Of a stretch of DNA of 64,000 nt, positions 41,576 to 50,494 are shown one piece after another (the first letter of the stretch is position 1; each line of letters starts with the position of its first letter). The translations under genes were made by a program, and so were the position numbers. The notes beneath the pieces are model-generated. The model was not told the DNA's origin. It saw nothing but the letters and a program-made list of their open reading frames with translations, and searched no databases. This DNA comes from an uncultured Mycoplasmatota bacterium (lineage in GTDB: Bacteria > Bacillota_I > Bacilli_A > RF39 > UBA660), in NCBI GenBank assembly GCA_900542735.1, contig UQOS01000003.1, positions 8,936-72,935 of the forward strand. Direction: 5' to 3'.

Positions 41576-44383
41576 ATGGATAAAATTATTATAAAAGGTG
41601 CTAGAGAAAATAATTTAAAAAATGTGGATTTAGAGTTACCAAAAAATAAATTAATAGTAATGACTGGAGTATCAGGAAGTGGAAAATCATCTCTTGCTTT
41701 TGATACTATTTATGCCGAAGGTCAAAGAAGATATGTAGAAAGTTTATCGGCTTATGCAAGGCAGTTTTTAGGAGGAACAGAAAAACCAGACGTAGATTCT
41801 ATTGAAGGATTATCTCCTTCTATTAGTATTGACCAAAAAACAACTTCTAAAAACCCTCGTTCAACAGTAGGAACAGTAACGGAAATTTATGATTACTTAA
41901 GACTTTTATTTGCAAGAATTGGAATCCCTTATTGCCCAGAACATCATATTCCAATATCAAGTCAAACTGTTGATGAAATTGTAGATAAAGTATTAGAAAA
42001 TGAAATAGGTACCAAGTTAATTATTATGGCGCCAGTTGCTCATGGTGAAAAAGGTACTCATAAAGATTTATTAGAAGACCTAAGAAAAGAAGGTTATGTA
42101 AGAGTAAGAGTAAATGGAGAAATGCTTGATTTAAGTGAAGAAATTAATCTAGAAAAAAATAAAAAAGATAACATTGATGTAATTATCGATAGAATTGTTT
42201 TAAAAGATGGCATTCGTAGTCGTTTATCAGAATCTATTGAACAAGCTATCAAACTATCAAAGGGAAAAGTAGTAATTGATTATGTTGGTAATAAGGAAGT
42301 AATCTATTCTGAAAACTTTGCTTGTCCATACTGTGATTTCTCACTTCCAGAATTAGAACCAAGAATGTTCTCATTTAATGCACCATTTTGTAGTTGCCCT
42401 GACTGTAAAGGCCTTGGTGTGAAACTAAAAATGGATCCTGATTTAGTAGTACCAGACGCTACTAAAAGTCTAAATAATGGAGCTATTAAAACTTTAACAG
42501 ATGATCCTGAAGCACTTGATTTTAAACGATTAGAATGTTTATGTAAGCATTATAAAATAGATATGAATAAATCATGGAATAAACTATCTAAAAAAGAACA
42601 GAATTACATTTTATATGGTAGTGATGAAATAATCCATTTTCAGTATCATTCTAAAAGTGGTAACCTTTATAATCAAAAAGATTTCTATGAAGGAATTATC
42701 AATAATCTAGAAAGAAGATACATGGAAACAAGTAGTACCTGGATTCGTGATTGGTTAGAAAATTATATGTTAGAAACCATATGTGAAACATGTCATGGAG
42801 CAAGACTTCAAGATAATGTCTTATCAGTTTTAGTAGGTGGAAAAAACATTTACGAAGTTACTTGTATGAGTATTAAACAATTAATCCCTTTCTTTGAAAA
42901 TCTAAAATTAACGAAATCTCAAAAAGAAATATCAGGATTATTAGTAAAAGAAATTTTATCTCGATTAACATTCTTAAAAAATGTAGGACTTGAATATTTA
43001 ACGCTAAGTCGTTCTGCTGGCACATTATCAGGTGGAGAAGCCCAAAGAATAAGACTTGCTACACAAATAGGTTCTAAACTAACAGGAGTTCTTTATGTAC
43101 TAGACGAGCCAAGTATAGGATTACACCAAAAAGATAACGAAAAATTAATTAAATCATTATTAGAAATGAGAGATTTAGGAAATACCCTAATCGTAGTAGA
43201 ACATGATACTGATACAATGTTAGCCAGTGACTTTTTAGTAGATGTAGGACCTGGTGCTGGAGATCATGGTGGAGAAATCATTGCTGCTGGTACTCCAGAA
43301 GAAGTAATGAAAAACAAAAATAGTATTACTGGTCGTTATTTAAGTGGTAAAGAAAAAATAGAAGTACCTACTACTAGAAGAAAAGGTACTAAAAAGTTTA
43401 TTGAAATTAAAGGTGCAAGTGAAAATAATCTAAAAAATATTAATGTTAAATTTCCACTAGGAACCTTTACTTGTGTTACAGGTGTATCTGGAAGTGGAAA
43501 AAGTACCTTAGTAAATCAGATTTTATGTAATGCTGCTTATCAAAAAATATATAATTCCAAGGTGAAACCAGGTAAACATAAAAAAATAACCGGTTTAGAA
43601 GAAATTGATAAGGTAGTTGAAATTAGTCAAAACCCAATCGGTAGAACGCCAAGAAGTAATCCAGCTACCTATACAGGAGTATTTGATGAAATCAGAGATT
43701 TATTCACAACTACGAAAGAAGCTAAAATGTATGGCTTTGGAAAAGACCGTTTTTCTTTCAATGTAAAAGGTGGTCGTTGTGAAGCTTGCCGTGGTGACGG
43801 TGTTAAAAAAATAGAAATGCATTTCTTACCAGATGTATATATTCCATGTGAAGTATGTCATGGTACAAGGTATAATAGTGAAACCTTAAGAATAAAATAT
43901 AAAGACAAAAATATTGCTGAAGTATTAGATATGCGTGTAAGTGAAGCACTTGAATTCTTTGAAAATGTTCCTAAAATCAAATCTAAACTTCAAGTGTTAG
44001 AAGATGTAGGAATTGGTTACATTAAATTAGGACAAAGTGCTACAACTTTATCAGGTGGGGAAGCAGGACGTGTAAAACTAGCTAAAGAATTACAGAAAAA
44101 GCCAACTGGTAAAACACTTTACATTATGGACGAACCTACAACAGGTCTTCATAGTGCTGATATTAAGAGATTACTTGCAATTATTCAAAAAATAGTAGAT
44201 AATAAAGATACTGTAATAGTAATTGAACACAACCTAGACGTCGTAAAATGTGCTGATTATATAATTGATTTAGGACCAACTGGTGGAGATGGTGGTGGAG
44301 AAGTAATCGCTACTGGAACACCAGAAGAAATTGCGAAGGTAAAAGAGTCAGCTACAGGAGAGTTCTTAAAGAAAATGTTATAA
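41576..44383 (+). CDS. uvrA: Excinuclease ABC subunit A
   Basis: Damage-sensing ATPase of nucleotide excision repair. The 935-aa product has two ABC modules, each with Walker A (GVSGSGKSSLAFDTIYAEG at about 32; GVSGSGKSTL at about 638) and a split signature (LSGGEAQRIRLA; LSGGEAGRVKLA), and zinc modules with CPYCDFSLPELEPRMFSFN and CEACRGDGVKKIEMHFLPD followed by CEVCHG. The order uvrB-uvrA is that of Bacillus, here separated by three genes. AAAGGTGA precedes ATG 41576. A LexA-like box suggests SOS control. Confidence 0.97.
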   Translation: MDKIIIKGARENNLKNVDLELPKNKLIVMTGVSGSGKSSLAFDTIYAEGQRRYVESLSAYARQFLGGTEKPDVDSIEGLSPSISIDQKTTSKNPRSTVGTVTEIYDYLRLLFARIGIPYCPEHHIPISSQTVDEIVDKVLENEIGTKLIIMAPVAHGEKGTHKDLLEDLRKEGYVRVRVNGEMLDLSEEINLEKNKKDNIDVIIDRIVLKDGIRSRLSESIEQAIKLSKGKVVIDYVGNKEVIYSENFACPYCDFSLPELEPRMFSFNAPFCSCPDCKGLGVKLKMDPDLVVPDATKSLNNGAIKTLTDDPEALDFKRLECLCKHYKIDMNKSWNKLSKKEQNYILYGSDEIIHFQYHSKSGNLYNQKDFYEGIINNLERRYMETSSTWIRDWLENYMLETICETCHGARLQDNVLSVLVGGKNIYEVTCMSIKQLIPFFENLKLTKSQKEISGLLVKEILSRLTFLKNVGLEYLTLSRSAGTLSGGEAQRIRLATQIGSKLTGVLYVLDEPSIGLHQKDNEKLIKSLLEMRDLGNTLIVVEHDTDTMLASDFLVDVGPGAGDHGGEIIAAGTPEEVMKNKNSITGRYLSGKEKIEVPTTRRKGTKKFIEIKGASENNLKNINVKFPLGTFTCVTGVSGSGKSTLVNQILCNAAYQKIYNSKVKPGKHKKITGLEEIDKVVEISQNPIGRTPRSNPATYTGVFDEIRDLFTTTKEAKMYGFGKDRFSFNVKGGRCEACRGDGVKKIEMHFLPDVYIPCEVCHGTRYNSETLRIKYKDKNIAEVLDMRVSEALEFFENVPKIKSKLQVLEDVGIGYIKLGQSATTLSGGEAGRVKLAKELQKKPTGKTLYIMDEPTTGLHSADIKRLLAIIQKIVDNKDTVIVIEHNLDVVKCADYIIDLGPTGGDGGGEVIATGTPEEIAKVKESATGEFLKKML

Positions 44384-44404
44384 AATAAAAAATAAGGTGA
44401 TTAG

Positions 44405-44821
44405 ATGCAAAAAGAATTAAGGGTTCATATTGAAAATATTATTGATTGGTTATTACATTTTATAAGCTATGCCATTATTTTGGTATTTGTAGCAACATAC
44501 TTTGATAGCTTTAAAATAGATGATACTCATTTATATCTATATGGCCTTTTAGCTACCCTAATTATTTTTATACTAAATAAGACCATTAAGCCAATTATTT
44601 TTAGATTAACATTACCAATAACTGGTTTAACACTTGGCTTATTTTATCCATTTATTAATGTAGTTATTTTAAAATTAACAGAGTGGATACTGGGATCTCA
44701 CTTTGAAATTCATGGAATATGGACAGTCTTTTTTATCGCAATCTTAATTTCTATTATGAATATTTTAATTGAAAACATTATCATTACACCAATTATGAGG
44801 AGGATAAAGAAAAATGGATAG
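44405..44821 (+). CDS. yvlD: YvlD-type four-segment membrane protein (phage holin family IV)
   Basis: A 138-aa membrane protein with four hydrophobic segments and the family stretch LNKTIKPIIFRLTLPITGLTLGLFYPFINVVIL. The holin name is historical; chromosomal members are not lysis proteins, and their function is unknown. It follows uvrA and overlaps lgt by 8 nt; in B. subtilis yvlD also lies between uvrBA and lgt. Confidence 0.85.
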   Translation: MQKELRVHIENIIDWLLHFISYAIILVFVATYFDSFKIDDTHLYLYGLLATLIIFILNKTIKPIIFRLTLPITGLTLGLFYPFINVVILKLTEWILGSHFEIHGIWTVFFIAILISIMNILIENIIITPIMRRIKKNG

Positions 44822-45626
44822 AGTAGCATTGGATTTAGGATTTATACAAATATACTGGTATTCAGTTTTTATCTTTTTAGGAGTCTTTTTTGCTAGTATG
44901 GTAATATTAAGAGAAACAAAAAGGCAACACATTAATCAAGACTTTATGATTAATTTAATCTTTTATGGCGTTATCTTTGGTCTTATTGGGGCAAGATTAT
45001 ATTATGTTTTATTTAATTTAGATTATTATTTAAAATACCCATTAGAAATTTTGGAAGTTTGGAATGGTGGTCTAGCAATTCATGGTGGAATTATTGTAGG
45101 ATTATTAACTGTAATCTTATATACAAAAAAGTATCACGCAAAAACCTTAAAAGTATTAGATATCTTAGTAGTAGGTTTAATCTTAGGACAGGCTATTGGT
45201 AGATGGGGTAATTTCTTTAATGGCGAAGCATATGGAATGGTAACTACTTTAGAACATTTGCAGAAATTAGGATTACCAGACTATTTGATAAATGGAATGT
45301 ATATTAATGGAGCTTACCATCAACCTACTTTTTTATATGAATCCATTTGGGACTTTTCAGGATTTATTGCTTTATTAATTGTAAGAAGATACAAATACCT
45401 AAAGAATGGTCAGCTAACCGGAGTATATTTAATTTGGTACTCAGTAGGAAGAATCATAATTGAAGGAATGCGTACAGATAGTCTAATGTTAGGAAATTTC
45501 CGTATTGCCCAAATTGTATCTATTATATTAATTATCGTTGGAGTATTAATGTTATTTCTATGTAAAAAAGGAACAAGATTCGATAACTTATATAAAGATA
45601 AAGAAGAAAAAGATATATTATTTTAA
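44814..45626 (+). CDS. lgt: Prolipoprotein diacylglyceryl transferase
   Basis: Integral membrane enzyme that adds diacylglycerol from phosphatidylglycerol to the lipobox cysteine of prolipoproteins. The 270-aa product has seven segments, the essential His region NGGLAIHGG (about residue 90) and the Lgt signature GQAIGRWGNFFNGEAYG (about 124-140), plus YLIWYSVGRIIIEGMRTDSL near the end. GAGGA precedes the ATG inside yvlD. Confidence 0.95.
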   Translation: MDRVALDLGFIQIYWYSVFIFLGVFFASMVILRETKRQHINQDFMINLIFYGVIFGLIGARLYYVLFNLDYYLKYPLEILEVWNGGLAIHGGIIVGLLTVILYTKKYHAKTLKVLDILVVGLILGQAIGRWGNFFNGEAYGMVTTLEHLQKLGLPDYLINGMYINGAYHQPTFLYESIWDFSGFIALLIVRRYKYLKNGQLTGVYLIWYSVGRIIIEGMRTDSLMLGNFRIAQIVSIILIIVGVLMLFLCKKGTRFDNLYKDKEEKDILF

Positions 45627-45635
45627 GGAGGCATT

Positions 45636-46535
45636 ATGTATCATACAGTAATTATAGGTTCTGGTGTAGCTGGAATGACAGCAGCCATATACTTAAAAAG
45701 AGCGCGTAAAGATATTTGTATTTTAGAAAATGGAGTACCTGGTGGTCAAATAACATTAGCATCATCTGTTGAAAACTATCCAGGTTTTTCTTCTATTACT
45801 GGTAGCGATTTAGCACTAAATATTTATAATCAAGTATTAAATTTAGGGGTTACCTATAAATATACAAAAGCAAATCAAGTTAAAGTAGAAGATGATTTTA
45901 TTACTGTAATAACAGATAAAGAAGAAATTAAATGTAAAAATTTAATCATTGCAACCGGCAGAGCACCAAGAAAATTAGAAGTAACACTAGAAGATAGACT
46001 AGTAGGTAGTGGAATCAGTTTCTGTGCTACCTGTGATAGTAGTCTTTATAAAGACAAAAAAGTAGCCGTTGTTGGTGGTGGAACAGCAGCTTTAGAAGAA
46101 GCAATTTATCTATCTAAAATATGTAATAGTGTTACACTAATTCATAGAAGAGATACATTTAGTGCTACAGATGCCTTAGTAAATGATGTCAAAAATACGA
46201 AAAATATAACGATTTTAACGAATAGAACGGTAAAAGAATTCAAAGTAAATGATAATAAATTATCTGGTATTGTGTTAGAAGATAAACAGAATAATCAAGA
46301 AGAAATAACGGTAGACGGTTGTTTTGAATATATAGGTCAAGTACCAAATACAAAAATATTTGAAAACTTAGATATTCTAGATGATAAAGGTTATGTAAAT
46401 GTAGATAAAAATTATCAGACTAAAATATCTGGAATATATGCAGTTGGTGACTGTGTCAAAAAAGATTTATATCAAGTAGTAACTGCTTGTAGTGAAGGTG
46501 CAATTGCTGCAAACAATATCATAAAACAGAGATAG
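45636..46535 (+). CDS. trxB: Thioredoxin reductase
   Basis: FAD enzyme that passes electrons from NADPH to thioredoxin. The 299-aa product has the FAD-binding GSGVAGMTAA near the N terminus, the redox-active CATC (C130, C133), the NADPH loop GGGTAALEEA and the C-terminal FAD contact GDC (VGDCVKKDLYQVVTA). It is a little shorter than the usual 305-320 aa. AAGGAGG stands before the ATG. It starts the trxB-glmR-whiA group known from Bacillus, but rapZ (yvcJ) is missing between trxB and glmR. Confidence 0.92.
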   Translation: MYHTVIIGSGVAGMTAAIYLKRARKDICILENGVPGGQITLASSVENYPGFSSITGSDLALNIYNQVLNLGVTYKYTKANQVKVEDDFITVITDKEEIKCKNLIIATGRAPRKLEVTLEDRLVGSGISFCATCDSSLYKDKKVAVVGGGTAALEEAIYLSKICNSVTLIHRRDTFSATDALVNDVKNTKNITILTNRTVKEFKVNDNKLSGIVLEDKQNNQEEITVDGCFEYIGQVPNTKIFENLDILDDKGYVNVDKNYQTKISGIYAVGDCVKKDLYQVVTACSEGAIAANNIIKQR

Positions 46536-46544
46536 GAAGAGAAT

Positions 46545-47492
46545 ATGAAAAAGAAAATAGTAGTCTTCGGTGGTGGAACAGGATTATCTAGTTTACTAAA
46601 AGGTTTAAAAGATTTCCCCGTAGAGATAACATCAGTAATCACCGTATCAGATAGTGGGCGTTCAACCGGAAAACTAAGAGAAGAATTTTCAACTCCAGCC
46701 GTAGGAGATATTAGAAAGGTACTTACCAATTTATCAGAATTACCAGAAGAAATTAAAAGTATTATGGAATATCGCTTTGAAACATATAGTGATTTGGACG
46801 GCCACCCTTTAGGGAATCTAGTATTAACAGCTATGTTAAATAAAACCAAAAATCTAAAAACAAGCATTGAATATTTAAGTAAGTTATTAGATGTAAAACA
46901 TAAAGTATTACCATTATCAGAAGATTATCTAACTTTAATGGGAGAAACCATTGACGGTAAAATAATTGAGGGTGAAGATAAACTCACAAAATCTCATACT
47001 CAGTATAAAAAAATATTTTATAAAGAAACTCCTCATGTAGAAAAAGAAGTATTAGAAAGTATAAGAGAAGCTGATTTAATTATTCTATCAATGGGAAGTT
47101 TATATACAAGTATTCTTCCTCACTTACTATGTAGTGAAGTGGTAAAAGAAATTAATAAAGCTAGTGCCAAGGTAATGTATTTATGTAATGCTATGACACA
47201 ACCAGGTGAAACAGATAATTTTGGAGTAAGCGACCATATTAAGATATTAGAAAAATATTTAGGAAAAGATACAATTGATGTCGTAGTTGCTAGTAATACC
47301 AAAATTGATAATAAAATCCTAAAAAAATATGAAACAGAGGAACAAAAAGACCCTGTAATTATCGATTATGATAACTTAAACTTAGAAAACTTAGAATTAA
47401 TTGAAGCAGATCTACTTACAACCATTGATAATACCATTCGCCATAATAGTTTAAAACTTAGCTCTATTATTTTCTCTTATTTAATGAGGTGA
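46545..47492 (+). CDS. glmR: GlmR/YvcK (gluconeogenesis factor, UDP-sugar binding)
   Basis: Cytoplasmic regulator that in Bacillus binds UDP-GlcNAc and helps steer carbon into cell-wall precursors. The 315-aa product opens with the Rossmann-like VVFGGGTGLSSLLKGLK, then SDSGRSTGKLREEF, GDIRKVLTNLS, HPLGNLVLTAML and MYLCNAMTQPGETDNF, all typical for the 2-phospho-L-lactate-transferase-like family. The reading frame is tightly packed between trxB (9 nt) and whiA (4 nt). Confidence 0.93.
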   Translation: MKKKIVVFGGGTGLSSLLKGLKDFPVEITSVITVSDSGRSTGKLREEFSTPAVGDIRKVLTNLSELPEEIKSIMEYRFETYSDLDGHPLGNLVLTAMLNKTKNLKTSIEYLSKLLDVKHKVLPLSEDYLTLMGETIDGKIIEGEDKLTKSHTQYKKIFYKETPHVEKEVLESIREADLIILSMGSLYTSILPHLLCSEVVKEINKASAKVMYLCNAMTQPGETDNFGVSDHIKILEKYLGKDTIDVVVASNTKIDNKILKKYETEEQKDPVIIDYDNLNLENLELIEADLLTTIDNTIRHNSLKLSSIIFSYLMR

Positions 47493-47496
47493 TACT

Positions 47497-48426
47497 ATGT
47501 CTTTTACAACCACAATCAAAGAAGAAATTTCTAGAATTGATAATACACGTTCAGAAAGTATCTCTGAATTATCTGGCTTTCTAAGAAATAATGGTAGTTG
47601 CACAGATACAACGATAGATCTTTTAACAGAAAATGCTACCGTTGCCAAAAGAATATACAAATTAATAAAAGATATCTATGATGTTACCTGTGAAATTGAA
47701 AATCGAAAAAGTGTTAATTTTAGTAAAAACAACTTATATCTAATTATGATTAATGATAAAGTAGATTTTATTTTAAAAGATTTATCAGTAATAGATGATT
47801 ATGGTAATATTCTAGAAGAACCAAGTAATTATATATTAGGTTCAGAAGAAGAAATAAGAGCTTATTTAAGAGGTGCTTTTTTATCTAAGGGAAGTATCAA
47901 TGACCCTAAAACTGCTAGATATCATTTAGAGTTTTTAATAGAAGAAAAGAAAGAAGCTAATATAATATCAAAGCTATTAAATGAATTTGATTTAAATAGT
48001 AAAGTTTTATCTAGAGAAAAAGGATATATGGTTTATATTAAGGAAGCAGAAAAAATAGGAGACTTCTTAAGAATTATTCAAGCAAGTCAAGCTGTTTTAT
48101 ACTATGAGGATATTAGAATTTATCGTGATCATAAAAATATGACGAATCGCTTAAATAATATGGAACAAGCCAATATGGACAAAGTAGTAGAAACTGCTAC
48201 TAAACAGATAGAAGATATTGAATACCTAAAAGAAAGTATAGGACTTGATCTATTAGATGATAAAACCAAAGAAGCAATTGAATATCGTTTAAAATATCCA
48301 GAGTCTTCTTTATTAGAATTAAGTGAAATTATAAGTTATGAAACAGGAAAACCAATTACGAAATCAGGATTAAATCATCGTTTTCGTAAAATAAGAGAAT
48401 TAGTAAACAAAATGAAAGAGGGATAA
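47497..48426 (+). CDS. whiA: WhiA DNA-binding regulator
   Basis: Conserved Gram-positive protein linked to cell division and, in actinomycetes, sporulation. The 309-aa product combines a LAGLIDADG-like fold (GAFLSKGSINDPKTARYHLEF, about residues 128-150) with a C-terminal helix-turn-helix (SLLELSEIISYETGKPITKSGLNHRF followed by RKIRELV). GAGGTGA precedes the ATG. The next gene starts 1 nt after its stop. Confidence 0.93.
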   Translation: MSFTTTIKEEISRIDNTRSESISELSGFLRNNGSCTDTTIDLLTENATVAKRIYKLIKDIYDVTCEIENRKSVNFSKNNLYLIMINDKVDFILKDLSVIDDYGNILEEPSNYILGSEEEIRAYLRGAFLSKGSINDPKTARYHLEFLIEEKKEANIISKLLNEFDLNSKVLSREKGYMVYIKEAEKIGDFLRIIQASQAVLYYEDIRIYRDHKNMTNRLNNMEQANMDKVVETATKQIEDIEYLKESIGLDLLDDKTKEAIEYRLKYPESSLLELSEIISYETGKPITKSGLNHRFRKIRELVNKMKEG

Positions 48427-48427
48427 T

Positions 48428-48949
48428 ATGACAGTAAGACCACTAAGCATAAATCAAAATCAGTGTTGTGAGTTTCCCACTAATGCTATGGAAGAATTAT
48501 CAGTAATGGCAGGTGGTTATATCATAACGCCACTAGGAGAAATTATTTTAGTATATGATAAAGAAAATCACTGTAATGTATTTTCAAAATATATAAATGA
48601 ATATTTAGAAAGTAAAGAAAATATTCAATATGATACTTTATCAGCTACTAAAATATTATGTGAATTAGGGTGCTGTGTATATGCTGGAATTAGATTAGAA
48701 TATATTAAAAATAAATTAGGAAATCTTGATAAAACACTAGTCACATTAACGATTCCTAATAATTCTGAAAATCTAACAGATATTCAAAAAACAATTTGTA
48801 CAAAATTAATAGAATCTAATAAATCACGAATAAGTGGTAGAAAAATTTTTGATATTCAATATGGAAGTTTTCCAGATACTGTCTATACAGAAGAGGAAGT
48901 AACAGAAATTTTAAAAAATACCAATGAAAAAAGGAACACCATCAATTAG
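48428..48949 (+). CDS. Hypothetical protein downstream of whiA
   Basis: A 173-aa soluble protein with several cysteines (NQNQCCEFP, CELGCCVYAG). It has a beta-rich first half (MAGGYIITPLGEIILVYDKEN) and a helical second half. No family comes to mind. Tight linkage to whiA implies co-expression. The stop overlaps the stop of clpP on the other strand by 4 nt. Confidence 0.6.
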   Translation: MTVRPLSINQNQCCEFPTNAMEELSVMAGGYIITPLGEIILVYDKENHCNVFSKYINEYLESKENIQYDTLSATKILCELGCCVYAGIRLEYIKNKLGNLDKTLVTLTIPNNSENLTDIQKTICTKLIESNKSRISGRKIFDIQYGSFPDTVYTEEEVTEILKNTNEKRNTIN

Positions 48950-48958
48950 TGTTTCTTT
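48930..48958. terminator. Bidirectional terminator over the overlapping ends of the 48428 gene and clpP
   Basis: AAAGGAACAC (48930-48939) pairs with GTGTTTCTTT (48949-48958; one G-U), with A-rich left and T-rich right flanks. It contains coding bases of both genes. Confidence 0.65.
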
Positions 48959-49527
48959 TCTATAATTTTATCAACAATTCCATATTCTAAAGCTTCCTTA
49001 CTATCCATAAAATTATCTCTTTCTGTATCTTTTTCGATAGTATCTAATTTTTGATTTGTGTTCTTAGCAAGAATTTCATTTAATTTATGTCTTAATTTTA
49101 AAATGTGTTCTGCCGCTATTTTAATTTCTGTTGCTTGACCCTGTGCTCCTCCTAATGGTTGATGAATCATAACCTCGGCATTAGGAAGAATATAGCGTTT
49201 CTTTTCCTCGCCAGAAGATAGTAAAAATGCAGCCATACTAGCAGCCATACCTAAACAAATAGTAGATACGCTACTCTTAACAAAATTCATAGTATCATAA
49301 ATAGCCATTCCTGCAGTAACAGAACCACCTGGTGAATTAATATATAAACTAATATCATCATGATTTAAGGAATCCAAATACAAAAGTTGTGCAACCACAC
49401 TATTAGCAAGCATATCATCAATCTCACCACTTAAAAGAATAATTCTATTTTTAAGTAGTCTAGAAAAAATATCATAACTTCTTTCTCCATTATTTTCTTT
49501 ATCTACAACCATTGGCACTAAACTCAT
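48946..49527 (-). CDS. clpP: ATP-dependent Clp protease proteolytic subunit
   Basis: Serine peptidase that forms the 14-mer chamber fed by ClpX/ClpC. The 193-aa product has the triad Ser97 (CLGMAASMAAFLL), His122 (VMIHQPLGG) and Asp171 (ERDNFM), and SPGGSVTAGMAIYDTM. ATG 49527 with GGGTGAT is preferred; a GTG three codons upstream overlaps that site. ClpP also lies near glmR/whiA in B. subtilis. Confidence 0.96.
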   Translation of the reverse strand: MSLVPMVVDKENNGERSYDIFSRLLKNRIILLSGEIDDMLANSVVAQLLYLDSLNHDDISLYINSPGGSVTAGMAIYDTMNFVKSSVSTICLGMAASMAAFLLSSGEEKKRYILPNAEVMIHQPLGGAQGQATEIKIAAEHILKLRHKLNEILAKNTNQKLDTIEKDTERDNFMDSKEALEYGIVDKIIEKKH

Positions 49528-49630
49528 AATTATCACCCATAATTATAATAGTGTAAATAAGCTCATTTTATACATTTATTAGTTAGACAAAATGTGATAC
49601 AATGAAACTGTAAAAATAGAAGGTGATTTG

Positions 49631-50494
49631 ATGCTAGAAGAAATTAAAGAAGTATTAATCAAAGAAAAGAAAGATGAACTAGAAAGAAAAAAGAAAATTG
49701 ATAATGAAATAAAAAAAACATTATTAGAAATAGATGAAAACGATAACAGAACTATGAATGAAATCCTTTCTATTCAATATGAAAAAGAAGCACTAAATAA
49801 AAAAACTTTAAATAGAATTTTTAATCATAAAAAAGTGTTAGAATTAGAATCTAAAATAGAGAAGCTTACAAAAGAAAATAATGTTAAAACAAAATCACTA
49901 ATAGCTAAAATAGAATCTCTCTACCAAGAAATATATGATTTATCACATGATGAGGTATTAGTAGAAGAAGAAATTCATAAAATAAAACAAGCAACAAATG
50001 TACAAGAATTAGGTTTTACTGAAAAACAAGCACTAGCATTAATAAAGGGAAATGATGACCGTATTATACGTGCAATATTTAAAAATATTAAAGAAAACTG
50101 TAATCTTTTAACAAGTCAAGATATTAAAAAAGTAATAGCTGAGCTATACAAAACGAATGTTTCGGCCTTTGTAGTAGCTATGAAGAAAAAATCACTAGAA
50201 GAAATCCTTTTATTACTTCAAGAAGCAGATATTAATATTGGAAAAGGAAAAGTAACCTTCTTAAAAAATATTTTAATCGAACATCAAACCTTTTCTATCG
50301 ATGAAACTAATGAAATAAACAATTTAGATTATGAATATTATAAACAAGTACAAACTGAGTTAGGTTATATGCAAAAATCAAAAGACTATCAGCAAACAGC
50401 AGTTTCTAAAATCATAACTTTAACAGCTTTAGTATCCATTGTAAAAGCAAATAGAAAAAAAGAAAAAGAAACACAAAAAGGGGAATTATTATGA
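49631..50494 (+). CDS. Hypothetical coiled-coil protein
   Basis: A 287-aa protein whose first 125 residues are Lys/Glu-rich coiled coil (KEKKDELERKKKIDNEIKK and on) and whose rest is helical (QELGFTEKQALALIKGNDDR). It lacks a signal peptide or membrane segment. It overlaps the following kinase gene by 4 nt (ATGA), suggesting a joint function. AAGGTGA precedes ATG 49631. Family unknown. Confidence 0.6.
   Translation: MLEEIKEVLIKEKKDELERKKKIDNEIKKTLLEIDENDNRTMNEILSIQYEKEALNKKTLNRIFNHKKVLELESKIEKLTKENNVKTKSLIAKIESLYQEIYDLSHDEVLVEEEIHKIKQATNVQELGFTEKQALALIKGNDDRIIRAIFKNIKENCNLLTSQDIKKVIAELYKTNVSAFVVAMKKKSLEEILLLLQEADINIGKGKVTFLKNILIEHQTFSIDETNEINNLDYEYYKQVQTELGYMQKSKDYQQTAVSKIITLTALVSIVKANRKKEKETQKGELL

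Noticed and set aside
44405..44821. A prophage lysis gene, because of the holin family name
   Set aside because: It is the chromosomal YvlD type between uvrA and lgt, with no phage genes around.
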